Assembly: GCF_001429395.1 (NCBI RefSeq)
Contig: NZ_LMJT01000045.1
Coordinates: forward strand, 112 to 64,111
Source: Allobosea sp. Root381
GTDB taxonomy: Bacteria > Pseudomonadota > Alphaproteobacteria > Rhizobiales > Beijerinckiaceae
DNA length: 64,000 nucleotides
Direction: 5' to 3'
Part shown: one piece after another, positions 8,854 to 16,998 of the stretch
Layout of the letters: every line of letters starts with the position of its first letter
How positions within the stretch are numbered: the stretch's first letter is position 1
The notes under the pieces: model-generated
Told to the model about the DNA's origin: nothing
Database searches by the model: none
Seen by the model: the letters and a program-made list of their open reading frames with translations, nothing else
Made by a program: the position numbers and the translations under genes

Positions 8854-9549
8854 CTAACGGCGGGCGTTCGCCAGGCCGGGGTCCGCGCGCCAGGCATCGA
8901 CCGACATGGTGGGCAGGTCGAAATAGTCGCGCGTGGTGGCATAGCCCTGCCCGCCCATGCGGCCGATCGCATCGAGCGCGGCGGGGTCGACATGGAGCCG
9001 GTCATTCACCGTGTCGGCGCGGAAATGTGCATAGACGACCTCGCCGAGGATGATCTCGCGTGAATTGCCGATGCCGAGCGTGGTGTGGTGGCGGCATTCG
9101 AAGGCGGCCGGTGCCTGGCCGATCCAGGGACAGGGCACCTTGACGCCGGGCATTGCGGTGAGCCCCGCCTCGGCGAGTTCGTCGGCGCCCGGCTCGAACG
9201 GCACGGCGCAGACGTTCATGCCCTCGACCAAGGCATCGGAGACGATGTTGACGGTGAAGGCCAGCGTCTCGCGGACGTTGCGGCCGGTATCCTTCTGCGC
9301 GCCGGTCGGACGGTACTCGACGCCGAGCGCCAGGATCGCCGGGTCGGCCGAGAGGCAGTTGAAGAATGAGAACGGCGCGGCGTTGACGATGCCGTTGGCA
9401 TCGACCGTCGTGACCAGCGCGATCGGCCGCGGCACCACCGCCCCGATCAGGAGCTTGTAGCGCTCGCGCGGCGTCAGCGCGGCGAAATCGAAGGTGACGA
9501 TACCGGGCGCGTCCTGCGTCCGGGGAGCCACGGGCTGGTGAGCGGTCAC
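8854..9549 (-). CDS. Flavin reductase-like (FMN-binding split barrel) protein
   Basis: 231 aa. The core (~18-190) matches the flavin-reductase-like domain: LTPRERYKLLIGAVVPRPIALVTT, NAAPFSFFNCLSADPAILALG, a DTGRN motif and a VNIVSDALVEGM segment. Family members bind FMN and either reduce flavin for a partner oxygenase or act as small oxidoreductases; the substrate is not evident. The GTG start at 9549 overlaps the stop of the upstream GntR gene by GTGA, so the two are translationally coupled. Placement behind a catabolic regulator suggests a role in the same pathway as the divergent importer and amidohydrolases, but no partner oxygenase is in the window. Confidence 0.8.
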   Translation of the reverse strand: MTAHQPVAPRTQDAPGIVTFDFAALTPRERYKLLIGAVVPRPIALVTTVDANGIVNAAPFSFFNCLSADPAILALGVEYRPTGAQKDTGRNVRETLAFTVNIVSDALVEGMNVCAVPFEPGADELAEAGLTAMPGVKVPCPWIGQAPAAFECRHHTTLGIGNSREIILGEVVYAHFRADTVNDRLHVDPAALDAIGRMGGQGYATTRDYFDLPTMSVDAWRADPGLANARR

Positions 9550-10304
9550 GACGGGGTCAATCCTTCGCTGAGGGCATAGGGCGCGAGCACGTCGCGGATG
9601 TCGCGCTCGATGCGGGGGGTGAGCAGCGCCCGCGTCACGACGGAGCGCAGATGATGGTCCATGAGCTCGGTGGCGCGCGCGGCATCGCCGGCGCGCAGCG
9701 CCTCGATCAGTTGCCGATGCTCGGAGACGGCGCATTCGGATGAGTGTGGCCGGCCGTAGATCGCCAGGATCAGCGAGCAGCGCGACGAGGATTCCTGCAC
9801 ATAGCGCAGCAGCAGCGCGTTTCCGGTCATCTCGGCGAGCTTGATGTGGAACTCGCCGGAGAGCCGGATCGATTCCGGCCCGTCCTGGCCATGGGCCTTT
9901 TCCTCGAGCCGCACATGGGCCTCGAGCTCGGCCGCCTGCGCGGCGGTGAGCCGGCCCGCCAGCGTCTCCGCCACCAGCCGCTCGAGCCCGCGACGCACGT
10001 CGAAGACGTCGCGCGCTTCCTCCAGCGTCGGATAGGCGACGGAAGCGCCCTTGTTCGGCTTCTGCTCGACGAGGCCCTCGATGGCGAGCCGCCCGAAAGC
10101 CTCGCGCACCAGCGTGCGGCTGACGCCGAGCTGCTCGCCGATCGAATCCTCCGGCAGCTTCATGCCGGGCTTCAGCGCCTGCTCGATGATGGCGCGGCGC
10201 AACGCCTTGTATACCGATTGCGCGCGCGATCCTGGGGCACGGGATTCCGACATGGCGACGATTCTTCGCATTGGTTCCGAGAGTTGGGAGACGCTCGATG
10301 CCAT
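9546..10304 (-). CDS. GntR/FCD-family transcriptional regulator
   Basis: About 252 aa. The N-terminal winged helix (~25-90) has the GntR pattern YKALRRAIIEQALKPGMKLPE and GVSRTLVREAFGRLAIEGLV. The C-terminal FCD ligand domain (~100-235) has the family residues DVRRGLE, GEFHIKLAEMTGN and EHRQLIEAL, whose Asp/His positions usually hold a metal for binding organic acids. The start is uncertain: ATG 10304 is used here; ATG 10355 and ATG 10253 are in frame. It is divergent from the substrate-binding protein gene at 10499, with TATGC-rich repeats between them, so it most likely represses the importer-amidohydrolase operon until its ligand appears. Confidence 0.85.
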   Translation of the reverse strand: MASSVSQLSEPMRRIVAMSESRAPGSRAQSVYKALRRAIIEQALKPGMKLPEDSIGEQLGVSRTLVREAFGRLAIEGLVEQKPNKGASVAYPTLEEARDVFDVRRGLERLVAETLAGRLTAAQAAELEAHVRLEEKAHGQDGPESIRLSGEFHIKLAEMTGNALLLRYVQESSSRCSLILAIYGRPHSSECAVSEHRQLIEALRAGDAARATELMDHHLRSVVTRALLTPRIERDIRDVLAPYALSEGLTPS

Positions 10305-10347
10305 GGGACGCGACCCAGCTCCAGTTTTTCCCTTGTGTCCAATGAAA

Positions 10348-10406
10348 GCATACAATACCGTTCAATTATCGTATGCAATAGTGATTATTAATCGCACACG
10401 ATATGC
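10348..10406. promoter_or_regulatory. Candidate GntR operator region
   Basis: Three related words, GCATACAAT (10348-10356), CGTATGCAAT (10370-10379) and ACGATATGC (10398-10406), lie in an AT-rich patch between the divergent regulator and importer genes. FCD-type GntR proteins often bind short palindromes with a TATAC or TATGC core. This is inference from position and repetition only. Confidence 0.35.
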
Positions 10407-10498
10407 CGCCTGAAGCATCACTCTGGCTAAAAAGGCGGCAGAGGGGTCCGAGCCGGACGAGCGCCAAACGCGCCACGGCTCATCGAGAGGAGAGATCG

Positions 10499-12067
10499 AT
10501 GAAGAAGCATTGGCTATTGGCGGCCGCTGCGGCTCTGGCCCTTGGCGGGGTGGCGGAAGCGAAGACGCTGAAATGGGGCGCGGCCCGCGAGATCGCCTCG
10601 CTCGACCCCTATTCCTTCGGCGAGACCTTCACGCTTTCGGTGCTCAACCACGTCTATGAGGGGCTGGTGCGCTACACGGGCGATCTCAAGATCGAGCCGG
10701 CGCTGGCGGAATCCTGGGAGACGGTTTCGCCGACGGTCTGGCGTTTCAAGCTGCGCCAGGGCGTCAAGTTCCATAACGGCAACCCGTTCACCGCCGACGA
10801 CGTCATCGCCTCGCTGGAGCGGGTGACGCACGAGACCTCGCCGCTCAAGGGCAACCTGCCGGCCTATAAGAGCTCGAAGAAGATCGACGACCATACCGTC
10901 GAGATCGAGGTCAACGGGCCCTACCCGCTGCTGCTGAACGACCTGACCAACATCTTCATCTTCGACAAGGAGTGGATGGAGGCCAACAACTCGCTGCTGC
11001 CGACGGATTCCGGCAAGGGCGTCAAGGGCTACGCCACCGACAACGCCAACGGTACCGGGCCGTTCTTCGTCGAGAGCCGTCGTGCCGATTCCAAGACCGT
11101 CTTCGCCAGGAATGCGAGCTGGTGGGACAAGCCGAAGCACAACCTCGAAAAGATCGAGTTCAACCCGATCACCTCGGCCTCGACCCGTGTCGCGGCGCTG
11201 CTCTCCGGCGAGATCGACTTCACCAACGTCGCCCCGCTGCAGGACCTGCCGCGCCTCTCGGCCTCGCCTGACGTCAAGGTGCTGCAGACCAACGAGCTGC
11301 GCTCGGTCTTCTTCGCCTTCAACCTCAAGGACGCGCTGTTCGAAAGCGATGTGAAGGACAAGAACCCCTTCAAGGACATCAAGGTGCGCGAGGCGCTCTA
11401 TCGCGCCATCGACATCGACGCCGTGCAGAAGCGCGCGATGCGCGGCCTCTCCCGCAATACCGGCGCGCTCGTCGCTCCGGCCATTCCGGGCTACGAGCCG
11501 TCGCAGGACGAGCGCCTGCCCTTTGACCTCAACGGCGCCAAGAAGTTGCTCGCGGATGCCGGTTATCCCAACGGCTTCTCCTTCCAGATGAACTGCCAGA
11601 GCGACTCGCTGGTCAACGAGGAGGAATTCTGCCAGGCGGTCGCCTCGATGTGGTCGCGCGCCGGCCTGAAGCCCAATCTCAGCATGGCGCCGCGCAGCCA
11701 GCAGGCGCCGAAGCGCGTGAAGGGCGATTTCGACGTCATCTCCTTCGGCTGGGCCAACGAGCCGATGATCGACGCGTACTCCCTGCTCGTGCAGGTGCTG
11801 CGCTCGAAGAGTGGCACCGGCGGCGTGTTCAACTGGGGCAATTGGGGCGACCCGCGCATCGACGCGCTGATCGACAAGGCCGGTGTCGAGCTCGACGACA
11901 GCAAGCGCATCCCGATGATGAAGGAAGCGCTCAAGATCGCGAAGGCCGAGCATCTCTTCATCCCGCTGCACCAGCAGCCGATGGCCTGGGCGATGCGCCA
12001 GACCGTCGCCTCGACCGTGCAGGCCTCGGACAACAAGCCGCGGCTGTGGCTGACCGTGATGAAGTGA
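10499..12067 (+). CDS. ABC importer substrate-binding protein (SBP_bac_5, DppA/OppA-like)
   Basis: 522 aa, with a Sec signal peptide (MKKHWLLAAAAALALGGVAEA). The mature protein starts KTLKWGAAREIASLDPYS and has the family motifs VYEGLVRY, LAESWE, WRFKLRQGVKFHNGNPFTADDV, and NPFKDIKVREALYRAIDID. It is the periplasmic receptor for peptides, opines or other small amides of the Dpp/Opp/nickel family. The ATG at 10499 has GAGAGGAGAG just upstream. The permeases begin 170 bp downstream after a large hairpin, and the amidohydrolases in the same operon suggest that the ligand is an amide- or ring-containing nitrogen compound rather than a plain peptide. Confidence 0.9.
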   Translation: MKKHWLLAAAAALALGGVAEAKTLKWGAAREIASLDPYSFGETFTLSVLNHVYEGLVRYTGDLKIEPALAESWETVSPTVWRFKLRQGVKFHNGNPFTADDVIASLERVTHETSPLKGNLPAYKSSKKIDDHTVEIEVNGPYPLLLNDLTNIFIFDKEWMEANNSLLPTDSGKGVKGYATDNANGTGPFFVESRRADSKTVFARNASWWDKPKHNLEKIEFNPITSASTRVAALLSGEIDFTNVAPLQDLPRLSASPDVKVLQTNELRSVFFAFNLKDALFESDVKDKNPFKDIKVREALYRAIDIDAVQKRAMRGLSRNTGALVAPAIPGYEPSQDERLPFDLNGAKKLLADAGYPNGFSFQMNCQSDSLVNEEEFCQAVASMWSRAGLKPNLSMAPRSQQAPKRVKGDFDVISFGWANEPMIDAYSLLVQVLRSKSGTGGVFNWGNWGDPRIDALIDKAGVELDDSKRIPMMKEALKIAKAEHLFIPLHQQPMAWAMRQTVASTVQASDNKPRLWLTVMK

Positions 12068-12073
12068 GGCCGC

Positions 12074-12205
12074 TGTCATTCCGGGGCGCGCCGCAGGCGT
12101 GAACCCGGAACCCACGACCGGGTGAGCGGCCGCGATAGGCGCTTGCCATCGCGTTACCCGGTCGTGGGTTCCGGGTTCTTCGCTTCGCGAAGCCCCGGAA
12201 TGACA
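12074..12205. repeat. Long palindromic intergenic repeat (type A)
   Basis: A 132-bp inverted repeat. The outer arms TGTCATTCCGGGGC / GCCCCGGAATGACA and the inner arms GAACCCGGAACCCACGACC / GGTCGTGGGTTCCGGGTTC pair around a ~33-base loop. It sits between the binding-protein gene and the permease genes. Hairpins here commonly protect the upstream binding-protein message and lower permease expression; that role is inferred. The composition resembles dispersed repeats seen in Hyphomicrobiales genomes. Confidence 0.8.
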
Positions 12206-12239
12206 AGGGAGCTCGCTCAGATCAGGGGATCGAACGATA

Positions 12240-13232
12240 ATGCCCGCCTTGCTCTTCAAGCGACTGCTCAACGCAGCCGGCGTGATGCTCGCCGTAGCCT
12301 TCCTGGCCTTCCTGATCTTCCGCTTCGTCGGCGACCCCGTCGAGCTGATGCTGAACGAGCAGGCGAGCCAGGCGCAGCGTGACGAGCTGCGGACGCGGCT
12401 GGGGCTTGACCGCGGCTTCCTGATGCAGTTCGCCACCTTCGTCGGCAATGCCCTGCGCGGCGATTTCGGCATCTCCTTCCGCAACCAGCAGGATGTCTTC
12501 ACCCTGATCTCGGAGCGCTTCCCGGCGACCTTCGAGCTCGTGCTGGTCGCGACCTTCCTCTCGCTGGCGGTCGGCATTCCGCTCGGCGTCTACACCGCGA
12601 TCCGGCGCGACAGCCTGCCGGCCAAGGTCCTGCAGTTCGTCTCGGTTCTGGGCGTCTCGCTGCCGAGCTTCGCGGTCGGCATCCTGCTCATCCTGCTGTT
12701 CTCGGTCACGCTGCAATGGCTGCCGGCCTTCGGCCGCGGCGAGGTCGTGCAGATCGGCTGGTGGAGCACCGGCTTCCTGACGCCATCCGGCCGCCGCGCC
12801 CTGATCCTGCCCGGTATCACGCTCTCGCTGTTCCAGATCACGCTGGTGATGCGGCTGGTGCGGGCCGAGATGCTCGAGACGATGCGCACCGACTTCATCC
12901 GCTTCGCCCGCGCCCGCGGCCTCAAGCCCCGCGCCGTGCATTTCCGCCACGCGCTGCGCAACTGCCTGATGCCGGTCATCACCATCACCGGCCTGCAGAT
13001 CGGCAACCTGATCGCCTTCGCGCTGGTCACCGAGACCGTGTTCCAGTGGCCGGGCATGGGGCTGCTCTTCGTCCAGGCCGTGACCTTCGTCGATATTCCG
13101 GTGATGGCGGCCTATCTGATCGTCGTCTCCTTCATCTTCGTCTCGCTGAACACCGTGGTCGACCTGGCCTATGCCATCGTCGATCCGCGCCTGCGCGACG
13201 ATGCGGTCTCGGGAGCGGCCAATGCGCGCTGA
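12240..13232 (+). CDS. ABC importer permease (DppB-like)
   Basis: 330 aa, six predicted transmembrane helices, first at ~8-30. It has the DppB/OppB N-terminal signature RLLNAAGVMLAVAFLAFLIFRFVGDP, the GDFGISFRNQQDVFTLI segment, and the EAA-loop-like ARARGLKPRAVHFRHALRN that contacts the ATPase. Ends with LNTVVDLAYAIVDPRLR, typical of the family. It pairs with the DppC-like permease, whose gene overlaps its 3' end by 11 bases. Confidence 0.9.
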   Translation: MPALLFKRLLNAAGVMLAVAFLAFLIFRFVGDPVELMLNEQASQAQRDELRTRLGLDRGFLMQFATFVGNALRGDFGISFRNQQDVFTLISERFPATFELVLVATFLSLAVGIPLGVYTAIRRDSLPAKVLQFVSVLGVSLPSFAVGILLILLFSVTLQWLPAFGRGEVVQIGWWSTGFLTPSGRRALILPGITLSLFQITLVMRLVRAEMLETMRTDFIRFARARGLKPRAVHFRHALRNCLMPVITITGLQIGNLIAFALVTETVFQWPGMGLLFVQAVTFVDIPVMAAYLIVVSFIFVSLNTVVDLAYAIVDPRLRDDAVSGAANAR

Positions 13233-14151
13233 CGCCATCCGCGGTGGCTTGCGCCGCTTCCTCGACAGCGACATCGGCTGGAGCTTCCGGCGCACGCCCG
13301 CCGCCTGGCTCTCGGCGCTGGTGCTCGCGATCCTGGTCGCCAGCGCCTTCCTGGCGCCGCTGATCGCACCGCAGAATCCCTATGACCTCAGCCAGATCTA
13401 CATCGACAAGGCCGAGATCCCGCCGATCTGGAGCGCCGACGGCGAATGGCCCTTCCTGCTCGGCACCGATCCGCAGGGGCGCGACGTGCTCTCGGCCATC
13501 CTCTACGGCACGCGTATCTCGCTGATCATCGGCTTCGCCAGCGTCATCGTGTCGATGGGCATCGGCGTCACCATCGGACTCCTGGCCGGCTATCACGGCG
13601 GCAGGATCGACAACCTGCTGATGCGGCTCGGCGACACGGTGCTGTCGATCCCGACGCTGCTGATGGCGATCCTGGTGAGCGCGATCTTCCGCGAGCTCCT
13701 GCCGCCGGCCTTGCGCGAGCCCTTCGCGGCGCTCGTGCTCGTGGTCTCGATCGCCCTGACCAACTGGGTGCAATACGCCCGCACCGTGCGCGCCTCGACC
13801 ATGGTCGAGCGCCGCAAGGAATATGTGCTCGCAGCCCGCATCATCAGGGTCTCGCCGTCGCGCATCATGCGCCGTCACATCCTGCCAAACACGCTGACGC
13901 CGGTCATGGTCGCGGCGACGCTCAATCTCGGCCTCGCCATCCTCTCGGAAGCGACGCTGTCCTTCCTGGGCGTCGGCATGCCGATCACGCAGCCCTCGCT
14001 CGGCACGCTGATCCGCATCGGAAACCAGTATCTGTTCTCCGGCTCGTGGTGGCTCGTCGTCTTCCCGGCGCTGCAGCTCGGGCTGATCGTGCTCAGCGTC
14101 AACCTGCTCGGCGACTGGCTGCGCGACGCGCTCAACCCGAAGCTGCGGTGA
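13222..14151 (+). CDS. ABC importer permease (DppC-like)
   Basis: 309 aa. N-terminal cytoplasmic segment, transmembrane helix ~30-50, then the DppC marker LGTDPQGRDVLSAILYGTRISL and the coupling loop MVERRKEYVLAARIIRVSPSRIMRRHILPN. Ends in the usual NLLGDWLRDALNPKLR. The ATG at 13222 lies inside the end of the DppB-like gene with GGGAG upstream, indicating coupled translation. The isoleucine-arginine at the centre of the coupling loop replaces the more common glycine-rich version, a small deviation. Confidence 0.9.
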   Translation: MRADAIRGGLRRFLDSDIGWSFRRTPAAWLSALVLAILVASAFLAPLIAPQNPYDLSQIYIDKAEIPPIWSADGEWPFLLGTDPQGRDVLSAILYGTRISLIIGFASVIVSMGIGVTIGLLAGYHGGRIDNLLMRLGDTVLSIPTLLMAILVSAIFRELLPPALREPFAALVLVVSIALTNWVQYARTVRASTMVERRKEYVLAARIIRVSPSRIMRRHILPNTLTPVMVAATLNLGLAILSEATLSFLGVGMPITQPSLGTLIRIGNQYLFSGSWWLVVFPALQLGLIVLSVNLLGDWLRDALNPKLR

Positions 14152-14170
14152 TGGCGCATGGAATTCGTTC

Positions 14171-14256
14171 CCGTCATTGCGAGCGCAGCGAAGCAATCCA
14201 AGGGGGACGTCGAGCGCTGCCGCAGCTGGATTGCTTCGCTGCGCTCGCAATGACGG
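14171..14256. repeat. Perfect 30-bp palindromic intergenic repeat (type B)
   Basis: The arms at 14171-14200 and 14227-14256 are perfectly complementary over 30 bases (core CGTCATTGCGAGCG / CGCTCGCAATGACG) around a 26-base loop. It lies between the permease genes and the amidohydrolase genes and would form a very stable RNA hairpin. It shares its sequence with the degraded copy at 8752-8825. Confidence 0.85.
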
Positions 14257-14305
14257 TGGGTGCTAGCCCGACCACGACAATGCAAGAAAAGAGGAAACGC
14301 CTGCG

Positions 14306-15505
14306 ATGACCGCCTCCCTGCTGCTCAGGAATGTCCGTCCCTATGCCGGTTCCGCCGTCGACGTCCTGATCGAGAACGGCAAGATCGCGCGGATCGCGGC
14401 GGGCATCGAGGCGCCTGCCGGCACTCCGATCGAGGATGGCCGCGGCGAGATCATGCTGCCCGGCCTCGTCGAGGCGCATACCCATCTCGACAAGAGCCTC
14501 TGGGGCCAGCCCTGGTACGTCAACGAGGTCGGCCCGAAGCTGCTCGACAAGATCGACAACGAGCGCCTGAACAAGCGCCGCCTCGACATCGACCCGGCCC
14601 GGCAATCCGCCCGCCAGAGCATCCAGTCCTCGCTGACCGGCTCGACCCATATCCTCAGCCATGTCGATGTCGACACCGACCACGGCCTATGGGGCGTCGA
14701 GGGCGTGATGCGGACCCGCGACGAATACCGCGACATCGTCGACATCGAGATCGTCGCCTTCCCGCAATCCGGCCTGCTGCGTCGCCCGGGCACGCTGGAA
14801 CTGATGGACGAGGCCTTGAAGCTCGGCGCGGGAATCGTCGGCGGGCTCGACCCCTGCACCATCGACCGCGACCCGAAGGGCCATCTCGACGCCGTGTTCG
14901 AGCTCTGCCAGCGCCATGGCAAGCCGCTCGACATCCATCTGCACGAGCCGGGCGAGGTCGGCGCCTTCTCGATGGACATGATCATCGAGCGGACGCGTGC
15001 GCTCGGCATGAAGGGCAAGGTCACGATCAGCCACGCCTTCTGCCTCGGCACGCCCGACCCGGCCCTGGTCGAGCCGCTGATCGAGCAGCTCGCCGAGCTC
15101 GACATCGCGATCATGACGACCGGCCCGGCGAGCCGCCCGGCGCCGCCGGTGAAGAAGCTGCTCGGCGCCGGCGTCCGCGTCTGCTCCGGCTCCGACGGCA
15201 TCCGCGACACCTGGGGCCCCTATGGCAATGCCGACATGCTGGAACGCGCCATGTTCGTCGGCCTGCGCAACAATTTCCGCCGCGACGACGAACTGCGGTT
15301 GGCACTCGACGTCTGCACCACCGAAGGCGCCAAGGTGATGGGTGTCGAAGGCTACGGACTCGGCGAGGGCTGCGTCGCGGACCTCGTCCTGGTGCCGGGC
15401 GAGACGGTGGCGGAGGCGATCGTCACCCGCTCCCCGAAGCGCCGCGTCGTCAAGCGCGGCAGGATCGTCGCCCGCGATGGCGTCTCGGTCAGGACCGCAC
15501 CGTGA
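14306..15505 (+). CDS. Amidohydrolase, cytosine-deaminase (CodA)-like
   Basis: 399 aa cytoplasmic metal-dependent hydrolase. The composite beta-sandwich and TIM-barrel layout is intact, with the full metal site: HTHLDK (His58, His60), HLHEPG (His211/His213, Glu214), SHAF (His243) and GSDGIRD (Asp297). The LDK after HTH and the HLHE motif are typical of the CodA branch, which deaminates or hydrolyses ring amidines such as cytosine, isoguanine or related heterocycles; the exact substrate is not predictable. It follows the permeases and overlaps the next amidohydrolase gene by GTGA, so both act in one pathway on the imported compound. Confidence 0.85.
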   Translation: MTASLLLRNVRPYAGSAVDVLIENGKIARIAAGIEAPAGTPIEDGRGEIMLPGLVEAHTHLDKSLWGQPWYVNEVGPKLLDKIDNERLNKRRLDIDPARQSARQSIQSSLTGSTHILSHVDVDTDHGLWGVEGVMRTRDEYRDIVDIEIVAFPQSGLLRRPGTLELMDEALKLGAGIVGGLDPCTIDRDPKGHLDAVFELCQRHGKPLDIHLHEPGEVGAFSMDMIIERTRALGMKGKVTISHAFCLGTPDPALVEPLIEQLAELDIAIMTTGPASRPAPPVKKLLGAGVRVCSGSDGIRDTWGPYGNADMLERAMFVGLRNNFRRDDELRLALDVCTTEGAKVMGVEGYGLGEGCVADLVLVPGETVAEAIVTRSPKRRVVKRGRIVARDGVSVRTAP

Positions 15506-16998
15506 CCCTGCGCACCGCCGAAAGGCCGCAGGGCCGCACGCTCCTGACCGCGCGCTGGCTGGTCGGCCATCGCAATGGCCGGCACGCCCTGCTGGAGCAT
15601 GGCGAGATCGTCTTCGAGGATGGCGAGGTCGTCTTCACCGGCCATGGCTTCGACGGCGAGGTCGCGCGCCGGATCGACTATGGCAACGCGCTGATCGGGC
15701 CGGGCTTCGTCGATCTCGACGCGCTCTCCGATCTCGACACGACGATCCTGGCCTATGACAACCAGCCGGCCTGGAAGAAGGGCCGGGTCTGGCCGCGCAG
15801 CTATCTCGAGGCCGGCCCCTACGAGATGTATTCGCGCGAGGAGCTGGCTTTCCAGAAGAAGCACGCCTTCGCGACGCTGATCCGCAACGGCATCACCACC
15901 GCGCTGCCGATCGCCTCGCTGTTCTACCGTGCGTGGGGCGAGACGGCGGAGGAGTTCACTGATGCCGCCGAGGCCGCCGCCGCGCTGGGACTGCGCGCCT
16001 ATCTCGGCCCGGCCTATCGCACCGGCAATCAGGTCGTCGAGGCGGACGGGCGGATCATCACCCATTACGACGAGGCCCGCGGCCTGGCCGAGCTCGACGC
16101 GGCCATCGCCTTCTGTGAGCGCTTCGAGGGCGCGGCGGGCGGGCTCATCCGCACGATGCTGGCGCCGGACCGGATCGAGACCTCCACCGCCGAGCTGCTG
16201 CGGCGCACGGCCGCCGCCGGCCGCTCGCTCGGCGTGCCGGTCCGGCTGCATTGCTGCCAGTCGAAGATCGAATACGACCTCGTGCTGGCGCAGCACGGCA
16301 TGAGCCCGCCGGAATGGCTGGCGAGCCTCGGCTTCCTCAATGAGCGTTCCCTGCTGCCGCACGGAACCTATGTTTCCGGCAGCAGGCATATCGCCCGGCC
16401 TGGCCGCGACCTCGAGATCATCCGCGATGCGGGTGCGACCATCGTGCATTGCCCGCTTGTCTCGGGGCGGCACGGCAACACCATCGACCATTTCGGCCGC
16501 TATCGCGAGATGGGCCTGCGGATCGGCATGGGCACCGACACCAGCCCGCCAGACATGATCATGAACCTCCAGGTCGGCATGATCCTGGCGCGCGTCACCG
16601 CCGGCACTGTCGGGGCGGTGCGCAGCGAGGATTATTACGATGCCGCGACGATCGGCGGGGCAGATGCGCTCGGCCGGCCCGATCTCGGCCGGCTGCAGCC
16701 GGGCAGCCGCGCCGACATCACCGTCTTCGACCTCGACCGGCCGCATCTCGGGCAGGTCATCGACCCGATCCAGACGATGCTGCTCGCCGGCCATGGCCGC
16801 GACTTCTCGACCGTGATCATCGACGGCCGCTTCGCGATGCAGGACCGCGTCATTCCCGGCGTCGACGAGGCCGCGGACAAGAAGCGCGCCCAGGCCCAGT
16901 TCGAGGGCGTGATGGCGCGCTATCCCGAGCGCACGCTCGGCAATCCGCCGATGAGCGAGATCTTCTCGTCGAGCTATCCCGTCGAGCGGAGGCGATGA
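15502..16998 (+). CDS. Amidohydrolase/chlorohydrolase-like protein with altered metal site
   Basis: 498 aa. C-terminal barrel motifs of the TrzN/AtzA-type amidohydrolases are visible: RLHCCQS (~250), LLPHGTYVS, HCPLVSGRHG (~316) and GMGTDTSPPDM (Asp346), and the terminal beta-sandwich LGRLQPGSRADITVFDL. The first motif, normally PGFVxxHxH, reads PGFVDLDALSDLD (~68-80), so both histidines of the usual first metal pair are absent. The enzyme may bind one metal differently or have another chemistry. The GTG start at 15502 overlaps the previous stop, and its own stop overlaps the ATPase start (ATGA). Confidence 0.75.
   Translation: MTLRTAERPQGRTLLTARWLVGHRNGRHALLEHGEIVFEDGEVVFTGHGFDGEVARRIDYGNALIGPGFVDLDALSDLDTTILAYDNQPAWKKGRVWPRSYLEAGPYEMYSREELAFQKKHAFATLIRNGITTALPIASLFYRAWGETAEEFTDAAEAAAALGLRAYLGPAYRTGNQVVEADGRIITHYDEARGLAELDAAIAFCERFEGAAGGLIRTMLAPDRIETSTAELLRRTAAAGRSLGVPVRLHCCQSKIEYDLVLAQHGMSPPEWLASLGFLNERSLLPHGTYVSGSRHIARPGRDLEIIRDAGATIVHCPLVSGRHGNTIDHFGRYREMGLRIGMGTDTSPPDMIMNLQVGMILARVTAGTVGAVRSEDYYDAATIGGADALGRPDLGRLQPGSRADITVFDLDRPHLGQVIDPIQTMLLAGHGRDFSTVIIDGRFAMQDRVIPGVDEAADKKRAQAQFEGVMARYPERTLGNPPMSEIFSSSYPVERRR

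Noticed and set aside
8361..9005. Minus-strand frame with a leucine-rich membrane-like segment
   Set aside because: It overlaps the palindromic repeat and the flavin reductase gene, has no ribosome site and shows no family pattern; left as a possible degraded gene only.
12222..14250. Long minus-strand frames opposite the permease genes
   Set aside because: Arg/Asp/Glu-rich low-complexity translations typical of antisense frames in G+C-rich genes; the sense strand encodes clear DppB and DppC proteins.
15352..16794. 480-aa minus-strand frame opposite the second amidohydrolase
   Set aside because: No domain, and it lies entirely antisense to a gene with conserved amidohydrolase motifs and operon overlaps.
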